NCBI GenBank assembly: GCA_013813145.1
Contig: JACCSE010000147.1
Coordinates: forward strand, 1 to 5,358
DNA length: 5,358 nucleotides
Source: Gemmatimonadales bacterium
GTDB taxonomy: Bacteria; Gemmatimonadota; Gemmatimonadetes; Gemmatimonadales; GWC2-71-9
Direction of reading: 5' to 3'
The stretch's first letter is position 1. The number at the start of each line of letters is the position of its first letter. The translations under genes and the position numbers were made by a program. Below, piece after piece: positions 4,249 to 5,358 of the stretch. The notes below the pieces were generated by a model. It saw only the letters and a program-made list of their open reading frames with translations, did not search any database and was not told the origin of the DNA.

Positions 4249-5358
4249 TCAGACTCGCCTATGGCCGCATGTTCCAGGAGCGTCTCGACGGCGCCCACGG
4301 CCTTCCCCGCGCGCGAGTGGCCGAGCTGTCCTCCCGCTTTCGCGAGGTGCAGGCCGAGGTGCGCCGGCGCCGCGGGGCCGGCGAGTACGGCTTCTACAAG
4401 CTGGTGGACCAGGACGTCACCGTCCGCGAGATCAAGAGCTTCGCCGAAGGCCTGGGCCAGGCGCACGACCACGTGCTGGTCCTCGGCATCGGCGGCTCGG
4501 CCTTAGGGACCAAGGCGCTGCTCAACGCGCTTCGCCGCCCCGCCTGGAACGAGTGGGACGACGAGGGGCGCGAGTTCTTCCCCCGTCTCACCGTGCTGGA
4601 AAACGTGGACCCGGTCAGCGTGAGCGCCGCGCTCCGGCGAATCGACCCGCGACGGGTGCTGGTGAACGTGATCAGCAAGTCGGGCGGCACCGCGGAGACC
4701 ATGGCCCAGTATCTCGTGGTCCGCGCCTGGCTGGAAGACGCGCTCGGCGCGGCCGCGTACCGACACCTGGTGTTCACCACCGATCCCGAGCGCGGCGCCC
4801 TGCGCGAGCTGGCCGCGCGCGACGGGATCGCGACGCTCAGCGTGCCGACCGACGTGGGCGGCCGGTACAGCGTGCTCTCGCCGGTGGGGTTGCTGCCGGC
4901 GGCGCTCGTCGGCATCGACATCGAGGAGCTGCTCGCCGGCGCGGGCCGCACGCTGGAGCGGGCCGAGAGCGACGAGCTGCTTCAGAACCCCGCCGCGCTC
5001 TACGCCGCGCTCCACTGGGCGGCGGACGCCGATCTGGGCGCCCGGATACACGTGCTGATGCCCTATAGCGACCGCCTTCGCGAGTTCGCCGAATGGTATC
5101 GGCAGCTCTGGGCCGAGAGCCTGGGGAAACGGGTGGACCGCGGCGGACAGGTCGTGAACGTCGGCCCGACACCCGTGGCCGCCGTCGGCGCAACCGACCA
5201 GCACAGCCAGGTGCAGCTCTTCATGGAGGGTCCCTACGACAAGGTGATCACCTTCATCGCCCTCGACCGGCACGAGGAGGAGGTACGGATCCCGCCCCGC
5301 GCGGATCTCCCTCCGGACCTGGCCTACCTTCCGGGTCACGGTCTGGGCGAGCTGCTCG
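4245..5358 (+). CDS. pgi: Glucose-6-phosphate isomerase, 3' end beyond the window
   Basis: Interconverts glucose 6-phosphate and fructose 6-phosphate in the cytoplasm. The frame runs from GTG 4245 to the window edge with no stop, giving 371 residues so far. Conserved sites in order: VLGIGGSALG (79-88), the phosphate-binding loop SKSGGTAET (144-152), VGGRYSVLS (204-212), QLWAESLGK (287-295) with catalytic Glu291, and GATDQHSQ (315-322) with His320, which by family knowledge opens the sugar ring. The C-terminal part with the catalytic Lys is missing because the sequence ends. The short N-terminus (first phosphate motif at about 80) fits the compact bacterial type of roughly 450 residues, not the longer E. 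coli/animal type. The first codon GTG shares three bases with the hydrolase stop (GTGA) and is preceded by GGAG. ATG 4269 is a weaker alternative start. Confidence 0.95.
   Translation, partial: MIRLAYGRMFQERLDGAHGLPRARVAELSSRFREVQAEVRRRRGAGEYGFYKLVDQDVTVREIKSFAEGLGQAHDHVLVLGIGGSALGTKALLNALRRPAWNEWDDEGREFFPRLTVLENVDPVSVSAALRRIDPRRVLVNVISKSGGTAETMAQYLVVRAWLEDALGAAAYRHLVFTTDPERGALRELAARDGIATLSVPTDVGGRYSVLSPVGLLPAALVGIDIEELLAGAGRTLERAESDELLQNPAALYAALHWAADADLGARIHVLMPYSDRLREFAEWYRQLWAESLGKRVDRGGQVVNVGPTPVAAVGATDQHSQVQLFMEGPYDKVITFIALDRHEEEVRIPPRADLPPDLAYLPGHGLGELL

Noticed and set aside
4100..5339. Long open frames on both strands overlapping pgi (4100-5068 forward, 4503-5339 reverse)
   Set aside because: They are shadows of pgi, which shows all isomerase motifs in its own frame from 4245 to the window end.

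Overview
The window is about two-thirds G+C or higher, with tightly packed genes that all read left to right. I infer a high-GC, non-enteric soil or sediment bacterium. Gemmatimonadota is my best guess from gene style and the intergenic repeat type, but nothing here proves it.

Left part (1-1363): a peroxiredoxin-fold protein of the BCP/AhpC-TSA type has lost its catalytic cysteine and contains no cysteine at all. It is followed 40 bases later by an unrecognised secreted protein. The spacing suggests one transcription unit. The strong ribosome binding site between them fits an unusual ATT start better than the first ATG.

Middle (1364-2004): about 640 bases with no confidently called gene. In order it holds a strong G-quadruplex motif just after the stop codon, a mosaic of inverted repeats of a dispersed palindromic type, and a short direct repeat. 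Next comes a clear low-GC island (about 47% G+C over 1621-1821) with a possible 66-residue reverse-strand gene, whose start region lies in a hairpin. The block ends with a candidate promoter placed so close to the next ATG that the transcript would be leaderless.

Right part (2005-5358): a compact three-gene unit of pyruvate kinase (pyk), a PhnP-like metallo-beta-lactamase-fold hydrolase, and glucose-6-phosphate isomerase (pgi, cut by the window end). The junctions are a 3-base gap and a 3-base stop/start overlap, so the three are probably co-transcribed and translationally coupled. The unit joins an entry enzyme and the exit enzyme of glycolysis, with a predicted phosphodiesterase between them. 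Pyruvate kinase has the residue set of potassium-independent enzymes, but with Arg where those carry Lys.

I see no tRNA, rRNA, CRISPR array, transposase or convincing intrinsic terminator. No complete new system is evident. The best leads are the cysteine-free peroxiredoxin, the low-GC island and the pyk-hydrolase-pgi arrangement.
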